Shown: positions 55,942 through 64,000 of the stretch, piece after piece | Numbering within the stretch: position 1 is the stretch's first letter | Layout: each line of letters starts with the position of its first letter | NCBI RefSeq assembly: GCF_042676385.1 | Contig: NZ_JBHTHA010000036.1 | Coordinates: 324,162-388,161, forward strand | DNA from: Paenibacillus_E sp042676385 | GTDB taxonomy: Bacteria; Bacillota; Bacilli; Paenibacillales; NBRC-103111 | Direction: 5' to 3' | DNA: 64,000 bases | Program-made: the position numbers and the translations under genes | The notes under the pieces: generated by a model | The model's database searches: none | Told to the model about the DNA's origin: nothing | What the model saw: only the letters and a program-made list of their open reading frames with translations

Positions 55942-58884
55942 TTATTTCTCCTCTCCGAGCTTCACCGCTTGATGAACGCGCAGCCTGCGTATATGCAAGA
56001 ATAACAGCGTGGCGCCTGTCAGCATCATGAAAGCAACGACGAAGTAGAGCTGATACGTGTCCTTGGAATCGAAGACAACGCGAAACGGCGGTACCTGCGT
56101 CTTCACATTTTCAGAAGTTTGCAGGAACGGAAGGAAGAAATAGCTCGTAAGTTTACCGATGCCGATGCCCAGCGCAATCGATAACCCTGCTGTGAAGCCC
56201 TGCTCGAGAAGCAGCATGCCCGTCAACTGTCTGCGGGATAGCCCCATCGCACGTAGAACACCGAACTGCACAACCCGGCTGGAAAGATTAAAGAACCAAT
56301 ACAACATATATCCGATTAATGATACGATCACGGATACCAGAAAACCTAAACTGAGAATACCGAACACGCCGCCACGAGCCGGATGTTTCTTCTGTGTAAT
56401 AAGTTCATTGCGCACGTCTTTGACAGAAGCGATTTCGATGCCTTTGGCTTGCAGCGCAGTCACCAATGGTGTAACTTTGGCGTCCGGCTTCATCTTCAGC
56501 CAAACTTCATAGGGTGCAATTGGTGCTTGATCATATAAATATTCCAGATTCGTTATAAAAAATGGCGTTTGATCCGGGTATTGACTCGGCCAGTAAGGCA
56601 GTATGCCGACAATGACGAATTCAACAGGCTGCTGCTGAATCGAAATGGAAAGCAAATCGCCCTCTTTCAGCGCATATTTGCTTGCATAATTAGAAGGAAT
56701 AATAACGGCTTGCTCGTAGGTGCCAAGCAAGTTCAAATACTGGTTCGGATGCGCCGGGAACAGGTCCGATCGGAACCAGGCGACTTTGGCGAAGTCGACA
56801 TTATCGATGCCCATGACCATGCCTTGGCCGGTCGACTTGCCGGAGACGACGACATTCCCTTTCGTCTGCAGCACTCTAGCTGCAGCCTCTACGCCTTCGA
56901 GCTCGCGAAACATTTGGAAAGGAGGCTCCACGTAGCGAATTTTGGACGGTGTCTCTTCGCCTGGCTTCGGACCGCCACCTCCAGCGCCAGCCCCTTGACC
57001 GCCACCGGCGCCACCGTTACCGCCATTACCGGCACCATTGCCTTGGCCGCCTTGGCCTGTACCTTTACCTCCGCCTCCATTACCTTGACCCGCATTCGGG
57101 TCCTTGGGCAGATCGTCGGAGAAACCTTCCCAAACCGTCTGCAGCACAACGTCGGTACCGTATTGATACAAGGTCCGCTCCGTTGAGTTCAGATCGATCG
57201 TACGAGCGGCCGAGGAGTTATAAACGCCGAGGCCGAGCGTGAGTACGAGCAGGAGCATGAGCGGATAGTACGCTTTGGCGGATCGGGAAAGCTGCGCAAG
57301 CGTCAAATATAGCGGAACGGGCAGGAATCTCCTCCCGAGCCATCCGAACAGACGCAGCAGCCATGGGAAGATCCGCAGGAAAAACAAGCCCAGCGCGAAA
57401 ATCGAGAGCGCCGGAACGAAGAACAATAACGGGTGCACCTGTAATTGATCCGTCGTCAGCCCGGTTTGTACAGACAGTACTTGCCGCTGATCGAACAAGT
57501 AATAGCCATATCCGACAATACCTAGCAGGACAATGTCGATGAACCACCGCTGCCACAAGGGAGAACGGTCGGAACGAGCAAGCTGCTGTTTATAATTCAC
57601 GATCGAGGATCTCGCAAAGATGACCGCAGGGATCACGCTGGCCATAATCGCAATGACGATTGCCAGACCTCCGTACAGCATCGCTTCAGTCGTGAAGCCG
57701 ACAGGAATGGATTTACGATCCACGAAGGTAAGAAAGCCGCTGGAGGAACCGATGCTTTTGGCCATAAACCATCCGATGAACGGACCGACGAGCAGCGCGA
57801 TAATGCCGAGCGCCAAACCTTCTAGAAAGTAGATGCCGATAATCTGCTTCGTACTTCCTCCCCGGCTGCGTAGAACTGCAATTACACTGCGCTGACGGTC
57901 CAGCGATTGTCTGGCGTTCATCACAATATAATAGAAGACCATCGCAATCATTGGCGCTGCCAGCGTAAACAGCAAAATCTGCATCTGCACGCTTTGCGCT
58001 TTGAATTCATTCAAAATCGGTTGGAAGGATACGTCCACCTTCGTATTTTTCAACTTTTGAAATAAGTTAATATCCAATCGTTCCAAACGATTCCCGAGTG
58101 GAGACAACTGACTCGTCTGTATGTTCCGCAGATCGAAAGCATAATACCAGTTTGCGAGTTGAAGCGGTATTTTTTTATCGGTTAACAACGATTTCAAGAA
58201 CACATCGTCGCTGACAATTAGCGAATTGACCAGCCCCTCCAGACCTTGAAACCAATACGGATCGTTTTCATTCTTCGGTTTGAACGAACCGGCGATCTTC
58301 ACCTTAAGCAGTTGACTCCCGCTGGCTCCGGATACCGAATAATTAAATATATCTCCCACATGCAGATCGTTCCGGTACATGGCTTCTTCCAGCACTACGG
58401 CTTCGATGACACCATTATCGGTCTTGTCGGAAGCCATCTGCCCCATCGACCATTCGACTTGATCTTTTAAGCCGCTTAGAGAAGTCAACGTCATCTGCCG
58501 GCGCTTGCTTGGATCCACTTTCGTAGTTTCTGTCGGAGTTAACTGCGCTCCTTTGATCGTATAACTTCTGGCATAAGCTTCTGTAGGAAAGCCGATGTCC
58601 TTCGGAATCTGATCCTGGATATAGACATTGACGTCCTTCAGCTCATCTAACCCTGCGCGATCGGAACCAACGGCCTGATAACGAATAAGTAGTGAGCCCG
58701 CCGGCAATCCGCTGCTTTTCTCCTCCAGCGATTTGGCGACGACCCGCTTCAGCGAACCGTTTGCATACATCGGGATGCTGGTTGTAAAAGCGACCGCCAT
58801 CACGAGTCCAAGCAGCGTACTGAGGGTCAGCCAGCGGGTATTCCACATTTTGCGAAACAAAAATCGCAGCATTGGCATGGACAT
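55942..58884 (-). CDS. FtsX/MacB-type ABC permease with glycine-rich insert, 980 aa
   Basis: N-terminal helix (about 18-40), an extracellular domain to about 295, and two FtsX-type bundles (about 300-500 and 840-970) with LRSRGGSTKQIIGIYFLEGLALG and LRAMGLSRRQLTGMLLLEQGFTAGLSIALGIG, the cytoplasmic coupling motifs. Two extra helices occur near 480-545. The second extracellular domain carries a run of about 43 Gly/Gln/Asn residues (about 597-640). FtsX-type proteins do not form channels but transmit force to extracytoplasmic partners. Start overlaps the adaptor stop (TAATG). Two duplicated halves suggest that it binds two different ATPases, and the operon encodes two. Confidence 0.88.
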   Translation of the reverse strand: MSMPMLRFLFRKMWNTRWLTLSTLLGLVMAVAFTTSIPMYANGSLKRVVAKSLEEKSSGLPAGSLLIRYQAVGSDRAGLDELKDVNVYIQDQIPKDIGFPTEAYARSYTIKGAQLTPTETTKVDPSKRRQMTLTSLSGLKDQVEWSMGQMASDKTDNGVIEAVVLEEAMYRNDLHVGDIFNYSVSGASGSQLLKVKIAGSFKPKNENDPYWFQGLEGLVNSLIVSDDVFLKSLLTDKKIPLQLANWYYAFDLRNIQTSQLSPLGNRLERLDINLFQKLKNTKVDVSFQPILNEFKAQSVQMQILLFTLAAPMIAMVFYYIVMNARQSLDRQRSVIAVLRSRGGSTKQIIGIYFLEGLALGIIALLVGPFIGWFMAKSIGSSSGFLTFVDRKSIPVGFTTEAMLYGGLAIVIAIMASVIPAVIFARSSIVNYKQQLARSDRSPLWQRWFIDIVLLGIVGYGYYLFDQRQVLSVQTGLTTDQLQVHPLLFFVPALSIFALGLFFLRIFPWLLRLFGWLGRRFLPVPLYLTLAQLSRSAKAYYPLMLLLVLTLGLGVYNSSAARTIDLNSTERTLYQYGTDVVLQTVWEGFSDDLPKDPNAGQGNGGGGKGTGQGGQGNGAGNGGNGGAGGGQGAGAGGGGPKPGEETPSKIRYVEPPFQMFRELEGVEAAARVLQTKGNVVVSGKSTGQGMVMGIDNVDFAKVAWFRSDLFPAHPNQYLNLLGTYEQAVIIPSNYASKYALKEGDLLSISIQQQPVEFVIVGILPYWPSQYPDQTPFFITNLEYLYDQAPIAPYEVWLKMKPDAKVTPLVTALQAKGIEIASVKDVRNELITQKKHPARGGVFGILSLGFLVSVIVSLIGYMLYWFFNLSSRVVQFGVLRAMGLSRRQLTGMLLLEQGFTAGLSIALGIGIGKLTSYFFLPFLQTSENVKTQVPPFRVVFDSKDTYQLYFVVAFMMLTGATLLFLHIRRLRVHQAVKLGEEK

Positions 58885-59990
58885 TATCGACCCACTACTT
58901 TCTGTCCCGCTGTAAGACCTTTGACAATCTCCACATCCGTCGAAGTCTGCTGGCCGATTTCCACGTCCACTTCCTTCTTGTTGCCTTGATTATCAATGAC
59001 CTGCACATAGTTGCGCCCTGAATAGGAACGTAGGGCAGCAAGCGGAATGATGGTCGCATTTTCTTTTCTCTGGGTAATAATGGTGACACTAAGCGGAGTT
59101 CCACGGTTCAAACCTTGCGGAAATTCATCCAGCTGGACGACAAGGTAGTTATCAATAGAGTCTTGCTGACCACTCTGCCCGTCTCCGGGATAAAATCCGC
59201 CCCCTCCATTGTTGTTGTTGTTCGCCTGCGGATTGGGCAACTGCTTAACCTTTCCTTTGTGCTGGCCGGCGGAATTAATATCCACCACAACTTCCATGCC
59301 GATCGCTACTTTCTTCGCATCGTCTGCCGTAATGCTGGCAGCCACGGTCAATTGCGTTAAATCGGCGATTGTCGCTACAGACTCATTGGATTTCACCGTA
59401 TCGCCTTTTTTTGCCGTTACGGTAACAATCGTTCCGCTAAACGGAGCGAGCAGTTTCGCTTTGCTCACCTGAGAATCCAACTTGCTCAGATCTTCCCGCT
59501 TCAGCTCAAAATCAATTTTCGCCTGCTCGATTTGCTCCGGCGTCATCTCATCGGCTTTGCGCAGCGTTTCAATCATCGTCAGTTCATCTTTTCGAGTTTG
59601 CAGTCGTTTACGCTTCAGGTCGCTCTCCATATCGGAGACGTCAAGCTCGGCAATCGGCTGACCTTTCTCCACCGAATCGCCATTTTTCACAAGCACCGCA
59701 CTAATCCGCTTGCTGGTCATATCTTCGGAGAAAAACAGCTTTTCCTCCTGCAGGGCCATTAAACGCCCGCTCCCTCTAACTTTCGTCTCAAGGGTATCGG
59801 TTTTCACCACGTACTCTGGCTTTTTAGAAAGCTTAGGCGGGTTGATGGTCGGAAGTGCTTCCTCTTCCTGCTCTTTAGGCAGCAGTGAACATCCGGAAGC
59901 GAAAATAAGACTAGAACATATTAAAAGTGCAGCTAATGGCTTCATCGTCCGATTACGAGACGAATCTTCCGTCCACCATTTCGTAAACAT
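58884..59990 (-). CDS. Membrane-fusion lipoprotein (MacA/HlyD type)
   Basis: 368 aa. Lipobox FASGC (Cys34). Adaptor layout: short barrel start, lipoyl half VKNGDSVEKGQPIAELD, helical hairpin (ESDLKRKRLQTRKDELTMIETL...LKREDLSKLDSQ), lipoyl half AKLLAPFSGTIVTVTAKKGDTV, beta barrel with an Asn/Gly-rich loop, and C-terminal domain. The ATG at 59990 is chosen for its GGAGG nine bases upstream, although it overlaps the ATPase 3' end by 38 bases. An ATG at 59945 is the alternative. Pairs with the FtsX-type permease, as MacA does with MacB. Confidence 0.88.
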   Translation of the reverse strand: MFTKWWTEDSSRNRTMKPLAALLICSSLIFASGCSLLPKEQEEEALPTINPPKLSKKPEYVVKTDTLETKVRGSGRLMALQEEKLFFSEDMTSKRISAVLVKNGDSVEKGQPIAELDVSDMESDLKRKRLQTRKDELTMIETLRKADEMTPEQIEQAKIDFELKREDLSKLDSQVSKAKLLAPFSGTIVTVTAKKGDTVKSNESVATIADLTQLTVAASITADDAKKVAIGMEVVVDINSAGQHKGKVKQLPNPQANNNNNGGGGFYPGDGQSGQQDSIDNYLVVQLDEFPQGLNRGTPLSVTIITQRKENATIIPLAALRSYSGRNYVQVIDNQGNKKEVDVEIGQQTSTDVEIVKGLTAGQKVVGR

Positions 59991-60729
59991 GATCGGCAAC
60001 CTCCAAAATCGTAGGGTCATGAGTGGTCATACAAATCGTGACTTGCTCGCTCGCGATGATATTGCGGAACACAGACATAATCTGCGCGCCCATCTGCGAA
60101 TCCAGTTCGGCAGTCGGCTCATCCGCCAAAATCAGCGAAGGTCTGTGTGCGATCGCCTTGGCTATCGCAACCCGCTGCTGCTCGCCGCCGGATAGTTCGA
60201 AAGGGCGATGATGCATCCTTTTGCCGAGCCCGACAAGTTCCAGACAATGGGTCACTCTCGATTTCCACTGGGAACGAGGCGTGCCAGCCATCCGCAAAGC
60301 TAATTCAACATTTTCCCATGCGGACAGAAGCGGCATTAACGCGAAAGATTGAAATATAAATCCAATTTCTTTGCGCCGAATTTGCGTTCGTTCATCATCG
60401 CTGCAGCGATGGAAGGGATGCCCCTGAAACAGGATCTCCCCCTCATTGGGTTGATCCAAGCCGCCTATCAGATTCAGCAGCGTAGTTTTCCCCGAACCCG
60501 AGCGGCCTTTCAGCATAACTAGCTGCATTGGACGAAGCTCCATTTCAATACCTTTGAGCACATCCAGCTTCTGACTGCCGACTTGAAACGATCGCTGTAC
60601 GCCCGTGACGGTTAAGAGCGGACCAGCCGCTCCGAAATCCCGTGAGGGAGGAAAATCAAATTGCGGTTCATCCTTTATTGCTATCGCCACTGTCGTGCTT
60701 CTATTTTTTTTACGAAGCCAACCTGCCAA
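59953..60729 (-). CDS. MacB/LolD-type ABC ATPase
   Basis: 258 aa. A 35-residue N-terminal extension precedes the ABC domain: Walker A GRSGSGKTT (about 76-84), Q-loop FIFQSFALMPLLSAWENVELAL, signature LSGGEQQRVAIAKA, Walker B LILADEPTAELD and H-loop TTHDP. This matches ATPases that serve FtsX/MacB permeases. TTG start with GGGAGGA six bases ahead. First gene of the six-gene operon; four direct CTGAAAA-type repeats lie upstream. Confidence 0.92.
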   Translation of the reverse strand: MAGWLRKKNRSTTVAIAIKDEPQFDFPPSRDFGAAGPLLTVTGVQRSFQVGSQKLDVLKGIEMELRPMQLVMLKGRSGSGKTTLLNLIGGLDQPNEGEILFQGHPFHRCSDDERTQIRRKEIGFIFQSFALMPLLSAWENVELALRMAGTPRSQWKSRVTHCLELVGLGKRMHHRPFELSGGEQQRVAIAKAIAHRPSLILADEPTAELDSQMGAQIMSVFRNIIASEQVTICMTTHDPTILEVADHVYEMVDGRFVS

Positions 60730-60759
60730 GCCTATTCCTCCCTTTCATTTCCAGTCTGT

Positions 60760-60765
60760 ATGATA
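60760..60765 (-). promoter_or_regulatory. Putative -10 box of the six-gene ABC operon
   Basis: TATCAT on the minus strand, about 31 bases before the TTG start. No recognisable -35 hexamer at 16-18 bases, consistent with an activator-dependent promoter. Confidence 0.35.
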
Positions 60766-60802
60766 AAGTAGACGGAGCAAGTTTCGAAAAAGTTCCAGAA
60801 AG

Positions 60803-60842
60803 CTGAAAATTTCCTGAAAACAACCTGAAAATAAGCTGAAAT
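60803..60842 (-). promoter_or_regulatory. Four direct repeats of CTGAAAA with exact 11-bp period
   Basis: CTGAAAA starts at 60803, 60814 and 60825, and CTGAAAT at 60836, each separated by 4 bases. On the minus strand they read TTTTCAG, the geometry of tandem OmpR/PhoP-family response-regulator sites on one DNA face. They lie upstream of the TATCAT box. Confidence 0.6.
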
Positions 60843-60956
60843 TATATATATTTTGGTCCACGCACATTCATTTATACCATTATATGGTTTTTCTATCAAT
60901 CCCTCTCACTTCCTAATTTTGTCATCCTATACATCGATAGAAATATCATTAGGCAC

Positions 60957-60985
60957 AAAAAAAAAGCCTTGATGGAATCAAGACC
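60957..60985 (-). terminator. Terminator of the RimJ-like gene
   Basis: GTCTTGAT/ATCAAGGC (minus sense) with a 3-base loop, then a T-run of at least eight. Confidence 0.8.
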
Positions 60986-61003
60986 TTACTGAATCGATTT
61001 CGA

Positions 61004-61549
61004 TTATTCCAAAGCTGCGTTACGTAAGACCATATGATAATGGTCCTCCCAGATACCATGAATCTTTAAATACTTGATGGCCAGGCCTTCCTCATAAAAT
61101 CCTAATTTTTGCACCACTTTCAGCGATGCCTTGTTGCGGGGCATAATATTCGCTTCGATACGATGCAGCTTCAATTCATGAAAAGCATGCTCGATCACCG
61201 CTCTAATCGCCTCTGTCATCAGACCTTGATTCAACTCCCGCGCATCCGATTTATACCCCAAGTGACACGAATGAAATGCTCCTCTAACGATATTGCTTAG
61301 CGAGACCGAGCCCACGATGCGATCTTGAAATAAAAGCCAAACTTTAAATAACTGGCCTTCTTCTATCTTTTTCTGTTCTTGCTCCAAGGTCCGGGCTTGG
61401 TAATCCAATGTATAATACTCCTCATTACGTTCGGGCTCCCATGGTTCCAAAAAAATACGATTTCGTAGGATATAGTCCAATACCAAATCCGCAGACGAGC
61501 TGCTTAAAACGACCAGCTCCATTCGTTCTGTTTGGCAAATTCGCTTCAT
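61004..61549 (-). CDS. GNAT acetyltransferase, RimJ/RimL-like
   Basis: 181 aa. RimJ-type features are RNRIFLEPWEPERNEEYYTLD, LGYKSDARELNQGLMTEAIRAVIEHAFHELKLHRIEANIMPRNKASLKVVQKLGFYEEG and YLKIHGIWEDHYHMVL. Likely acetylates an N-terminal amine of a ribosomal protein or a small molecule; the exact substrate is unknown. The ATG at 61549 is preceded by AAGGAG nine bases upstream. Monocistronic with its own terminator. Confidence 0.9.
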   Translation of the reverse strand: MKRICQTERMELVVLSSSSADLVLDYILRNRIFLEPWEPERNEEYYTLDYQARTLEQEQKKIEEGQLFKVWLLFQDRIVGSVSLSNIVRGAFHSCHLGYKSDARELNQGLMTEAIRAVIEHAFHELKLHRIEANIMPRNKASLKVVQKLGFYEEGLAIKYLKIHGIWEDHYHMVLRNAALE

Positions 61550-61724
61550 ATATGTAGGCTCCTTCAACTTAAGTTTGATGAACATAATACCTAATTTTAT
61601 CCAAATGGTACAAGTATGTCATCACGGAAGCAGTAAATAATTAACCATTGGCAGGATTTTTTCTTCCCATAGGGAACTTTAAAAGTTAGAACCATTAATT
61701 GCTATCCAGAAGGAGACTTTGCAC

Positions 61725-63092
61725 ATGATCGAAACTTTAAAATCATACTATGAGCAGCATCGGGACAAACACATAGAGGAATTGATGCAATTTTTACGAA
61801 TTCCAAGTATTAGCGCAGTTGCGGAACACCAACCGGATATTATCCGCTGCGCCGAATGGACGGCAGCTTCATTAAAGCAAGCCGGTCTGGAAAATATTGA
61901 AATTATGCCGACAGACGGACACCCAGTCGTATATGCAGATTGGCTTCATGCGCCGGGTCAACCTACAGTTCTTGTTTACGGTCATTACGATGTTCAACCG
62001 GCAGAGCCGCTGGAGCTTTGGTCGACGCCTCCGTTCGAGCCCATTATTCGCGATGGCAAATTGTTTGGGCGGGGCAGTACGGACGACAAAGGTCAATTGC
62101 TGCTTTACGTCAAAGCCGTAGAAGCTTTCTTGCGTACGACCGGGAGTCTGCCGGTGAATATCAAATTTTGTATTGAGGGCGAGGAAGAGATCGCCAGTAA
62201 GAACCTGCCGCCATTCGTCGACAAACACAAGGAAAAATTGAAGGCGGATGTCATTACGCTCTCGGATACGCAAATGCAAGGTCCCGGTAAACCTTCGCTC
62301 ATGTACGGACTACGCGGCCTCGCAGGGTTCGAGATCATTGTAGAAGGAGCGAATAGCGACCTCCACTCAGGCCTTTTTGGCGGCGCTGTGCAGAACCCGA
62401 TTCATGCGCTCTCCAAGCTGCTCAGCTCGTTTCATGACGACAATGGCCGAGTGGCGGTCAAAGGTTTTTATGACAGAGTCATCGAGCTTACCGAAAAAGA
62501 ACGCGAATCATTTAAACAAGTAGAACCGGATGCGAATAAGGTCCGCACGGATCTCCAAGTGGACACCTTGTACGGGGAAAAAGGATTCTCGTTCTACGAG
62601 CAAACGACATCCCGACCAACCTTAGAGATTACATCCGTTAGCGGCGGATTCCAGGGAGAAGGCATCAAGCCGATTATCCCGAATCGCGCTATTGCTAAGA
62701 TAGCATGCCGTCTCGTCGCCGCCCAAGTACCGGATGAAATCATGGATGCCATCGAAGCGCATATACGGGCTCATACACCACCGGGCGTGAAAATCAGTCT
62801 AGATCGACAGCTGCGCGGCAATCCGTTCCTTACCCCGATCGACGAGCCCGTTATGGTCGCTGCCTCCGAAGCTTATGAAGATACTTATGGCTCCTGGCCG
62901 GTGTATACGCGAAGCGGCGGTTCCATCCCGATCGTCGAGGTTCTGGGACGTCTTGTGAACGCGCCGGTTGTCCTGCTGGGCTTCGGTCTGCCGGGAGAAA
63001 ACTTGCATGCGCCTAATGAGCATTTTCACTTGGAAAATTGGGATAAAGGGTTGGAGACCATCAGCCGGTTTTGGTTGAAATTAGCTCTTTAA
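61725..63092 (+). CDS. M20 family dipeptidase (carnosinase/CNDP-like)
   Basis: 455 aa. The metal-binding elements are GHYDVQPAEPLELW (His and Asp near 86-88), FGRGSTDDKGQ (bridging Asp), FCIEGEEEIAS (catalytic and metal Glu pair), SDT and HAPNEHFH. A lid/dimerisation domain is inserted at about 190-360. Cytosolic Zn-dependent dipeptidase of broad specificity, involved in peptide turnover. ATG 61725 has AAGGAGA eight bases ahead; a TTG two codons earlier is possible. It ends 10 bases before the next gene and is co-transcribed with it. Confidence 0.93.
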   Translation: MIETLKSYYEQHRDKHIEELMQFLRIPSISAVAEHQPDIIRCAEWTAASLKQAGLENIEIMPTDGHPVVYADWLHAPGQPTVLVYGHYDVQPAEPLELWSTPPFEPIIRDGKLFGRGSTDDKGQLLLYVKAVEAFLRTTGSLPVNIKFCIEGEEEIASKNLPPFVDKHKEKLKADVITLSDTQMQGPGKPSLMYGLRGLAGFEIIVEGANSDLHSGLFGGAVQNPIHALSKLLSSFHDDNGRVAVKGFYDRVIELTEKERESFKQVEPDANKVRTDLQVDTLYGEKGFSFYEQTTSRPTLEITSVSGGFQGEGIKPIIPNRAIAKIACRLVAAQVPDEIMDAIEAHIRAHTPPGVKISLDRQLRGNPFLTPIDEPVMVAASEAYEDTYGSWPVYTRSGGSIPIVEVLGRLVNAPVVLLGFGLPGENLHAPNEHFHLENWDKGLETISRFWLKLAL

Positions 63093-63102
63093 GGAGAATC
63101 GC

Positions 63103-63609
63103 ATGAGCACAAACGATTTAACGATTCGTGAAGCACGATTAGAAGATTTACCCGAGATCGTGCGCATTTATAATTCAACCGTCGCCGGACGTATGGTAAC
63201 CGCTGATACGGAACCTGTTGAAGTCCAAAGTCGTGAAAAATGGTTCTATGAACATTCCCCTGACTTTCGCCCATTATGGGTACTCGAAAGCGGAAACAAT
63301 ATTTGCGGCTGGCTCAGCTTTCAGTCCTTTTACGGAAGGCCAGCGTATAATGCCACCGCTGAAGTTAGTATCTACATGGATGAAGCATTCAGGGGCCGCG
63401 GCATCGGTCGTTACCTGCTGCAGCAAGCGATTGACGCTTGTCCAAGGCTGCAGATAAAAACGCTGCTCGGTTTTATATTTGGTCACAACGAGCCAAGCTT
63501 GAAGCTATTTCGCAGTTTCGGTTTCGAAAATTGGGCTCATTTGCCCGGCATTGCCGAGCTAGATGGGATCGAACGCGATCTAATCATTTTAGGCAAACGT
63601 GTAGTATAG
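63103..63609 (+). CDS. GNAT acetyltransferase, phosphinothricin-acetyltransferase-like (MddA/Pat)
   Basis: 168 aa. Family pattern: TIREARLEDLPEIVRIYNSTVAGRMVTADTEPVEVQSREKWF, GWLSFQSFYGRPAYNATAEVSIYMDEAFRGRGIGRYLLQQAI (acetyl-CoA loop RGRGIG, about 99-104) and GHNEPSLKLFRSFGFENWAHLPG. Relatives acetylate phosphinothricin, methionine sulfoximine or related amino acids. AAGGAG before the ATG. Second gene after the dipeptidase. Confidence 0.9.
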   Translation: MSTNDLTIREARLEDLPEIVRIYNSTVAGRMVTADTEPVEVQSREKWFYEHSPDFRPLWVLESGNNICGWLSFQSFYGRPAYNATAEVSIYMDEAFRGRGIGRYLLQQAIDACPRLQIKTLLGFIFGHNEPSLKLFRSFGFENWAHLPGIAELDGIERDLIILGKRVV

Positions 63610-63673
63610 ACATAGAGCTGCAAACTTTTGCAAGTTCACACTACTCTCGAGCCAGCATTCTGTCGAAGCACGC

Positions 63674-63710
63674 AAAAGGACCGTCAGAGTCTTCCCTGAC
63701 GGTCCTTTTG
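63674..63710. terminator. Terminator after the GNAT gene
   Basis: Perfect 14-bp stem AAAAGGACCGTCAG/CTGACGGTCCTTTT. Confidence 0.9.
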
Positions 63711-63773
63711 TGTGTAAATCCATCCATTTGTGAATTAGGAGAAAATTAGGTATCGCATCTAACCACTTCAAAT

Positions 63774-63960
63774 CAGTAGCGATGAAAAATATCATTATGG
63801 GATCGATTCCATTTTCTCTAACGTCTGTAACGATGAGAAACATCGCTATTCCTTCGTTCTGGGATCATGATACTGCCTTTTTCTACTCTGGAACGATGGA
63901 TAACATCGCTATTCACTCGTTTCCAATTACTTTTACTTCTGTAACGCTGAATAACACACT
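63774..63960. repeat. Imperfect TCTGTAACGATG-type repeats (cluster B)
   Basis: Four copies related to TCTGTAACGATGAGAAACAT have ATG-like anchors at 63782, 63833, 63896 and 63947 (spacings 51, 63, 51). The core AACGATG...ACATCG is a near-palindrome, and copies 2 and 3 share CATCGCTATT. It resembles cluster A at 9043-9245. Confidence 0.6.
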
Positions 63961-64000
63961 AAGCATGCACGAAAGCTGACATGAAAGAGATTTAAAGAGG

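Larger units (their letters stand above)
63610..64000. other. 391-base gene-free right end
   Basis: Contains a perfect terminator and a block of imperfect repeats. A 65-codon ORF (63782-63979) runs through the repeats but has no ribosome site, and the repeat structure explains it. Confidence 0.5.

Noticed and set aside
56569..57186. Plus-strand 205-codon ORF
   Set aside because: Antisense shadow of the FtsX-type permease, produced by its biased Gly-rich insert.
63782..63979. Plus-strand 65-codon ORF through cluster B repeats
   Set aside because: No ribosome site; the open frame follows from repeat spacings divisible by three.

Overview
The window comes from the chromosome of a spore-forming, low-to-mid-GC Gram-positive bacterium, most likely Paenibacillus or a close relative. 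The evidence is an alpha/beta-type small acid-soluble spore protein, a YjcZ-family peptide, and Bacillus-type housekeeping families (SpeA, YktB, YjcG, CcdC, YuiD). It also has copper-amine-oxidase-like stalk-domain exported proteins, strong AGGAGG ribosome-binding sites and frequent TTG/GTG starts. I saw no rRNA, transposase, phage module, CRISPR array or replication origin.

Layout. 1-5000: a sugar regulon, all on the minus strand. LacI2, a BadF-type sugar kinase and a GH4 6-phospho-glycosidase lie behind twin palindromic operators. A separate LacI1 plus LarA-like unit follows and runs off the window edge. 5000-9400: small hypothetical genes, a YjcZ peptide, a Ser-rich secreted protein, a 28-aa holin-like (type I toxin-like) peptide and a block of imperfect repeats. 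9400-14700: an ABC exporter (ATPase and two permeases) divergent from a NarL-type two-component system, the gene set of linearmycin-resistance LnrLMN/LnrJK. 14700-24000: stalk-domain protein, YktB, an exported helical-repeat protein, a TetR-controlled ABC exporter with two identical operators, two MFS transporters and SpeA. 24000-34200: mixed housekeeping genes, a membrane histidine kinase containing a GGDEF domain, and a lipid-linked sugar cassette (GT2, DUF2304, EamA/SMR-like, GT39). 34200-44700: many very small genes, including a SASP, an extremely acidic 51-aa peptide and a Q/N-rich protein, plus a Cu/Zn-SOD-like lipoprotein, three tRNAs, NhaC, a DUF1906 protein and YjcG.

44700-60730 is the most striking region: 16 kb, all minus strand, of envelope export genes. 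One apparent operon encodes a MacB/LolD-type ATPase, a membrane-fusion lipoprotein, a 980-aa FtsX-type permease with a glycine-rich insert, a second ATPase ending in an AbrB-like domain, an extracellular solute-binding lipoprotein and a 718-aa exported beta-rich protein. Directly downstream lies an RND permease, its membrane-fusion lipoprotein and a 580-aa exported protein that resembles the 718-aa one in signal peptide and domain style. Direct-repeat arrays of 11-bp period (ABC operon) and 12-bp period (RND operon) sit upstream of the two putative promoters. A chain of 40-bp hairpin repeats separates the last two genes of the ABC operon. I infer a coupled two-pump, cell-surface export or stress-response system; its substrate is unknown.

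60730-64000: two GNAT acetyltransferases, an M20 dipeptidase and, at the right edge, repeats resembling those near position 9100.
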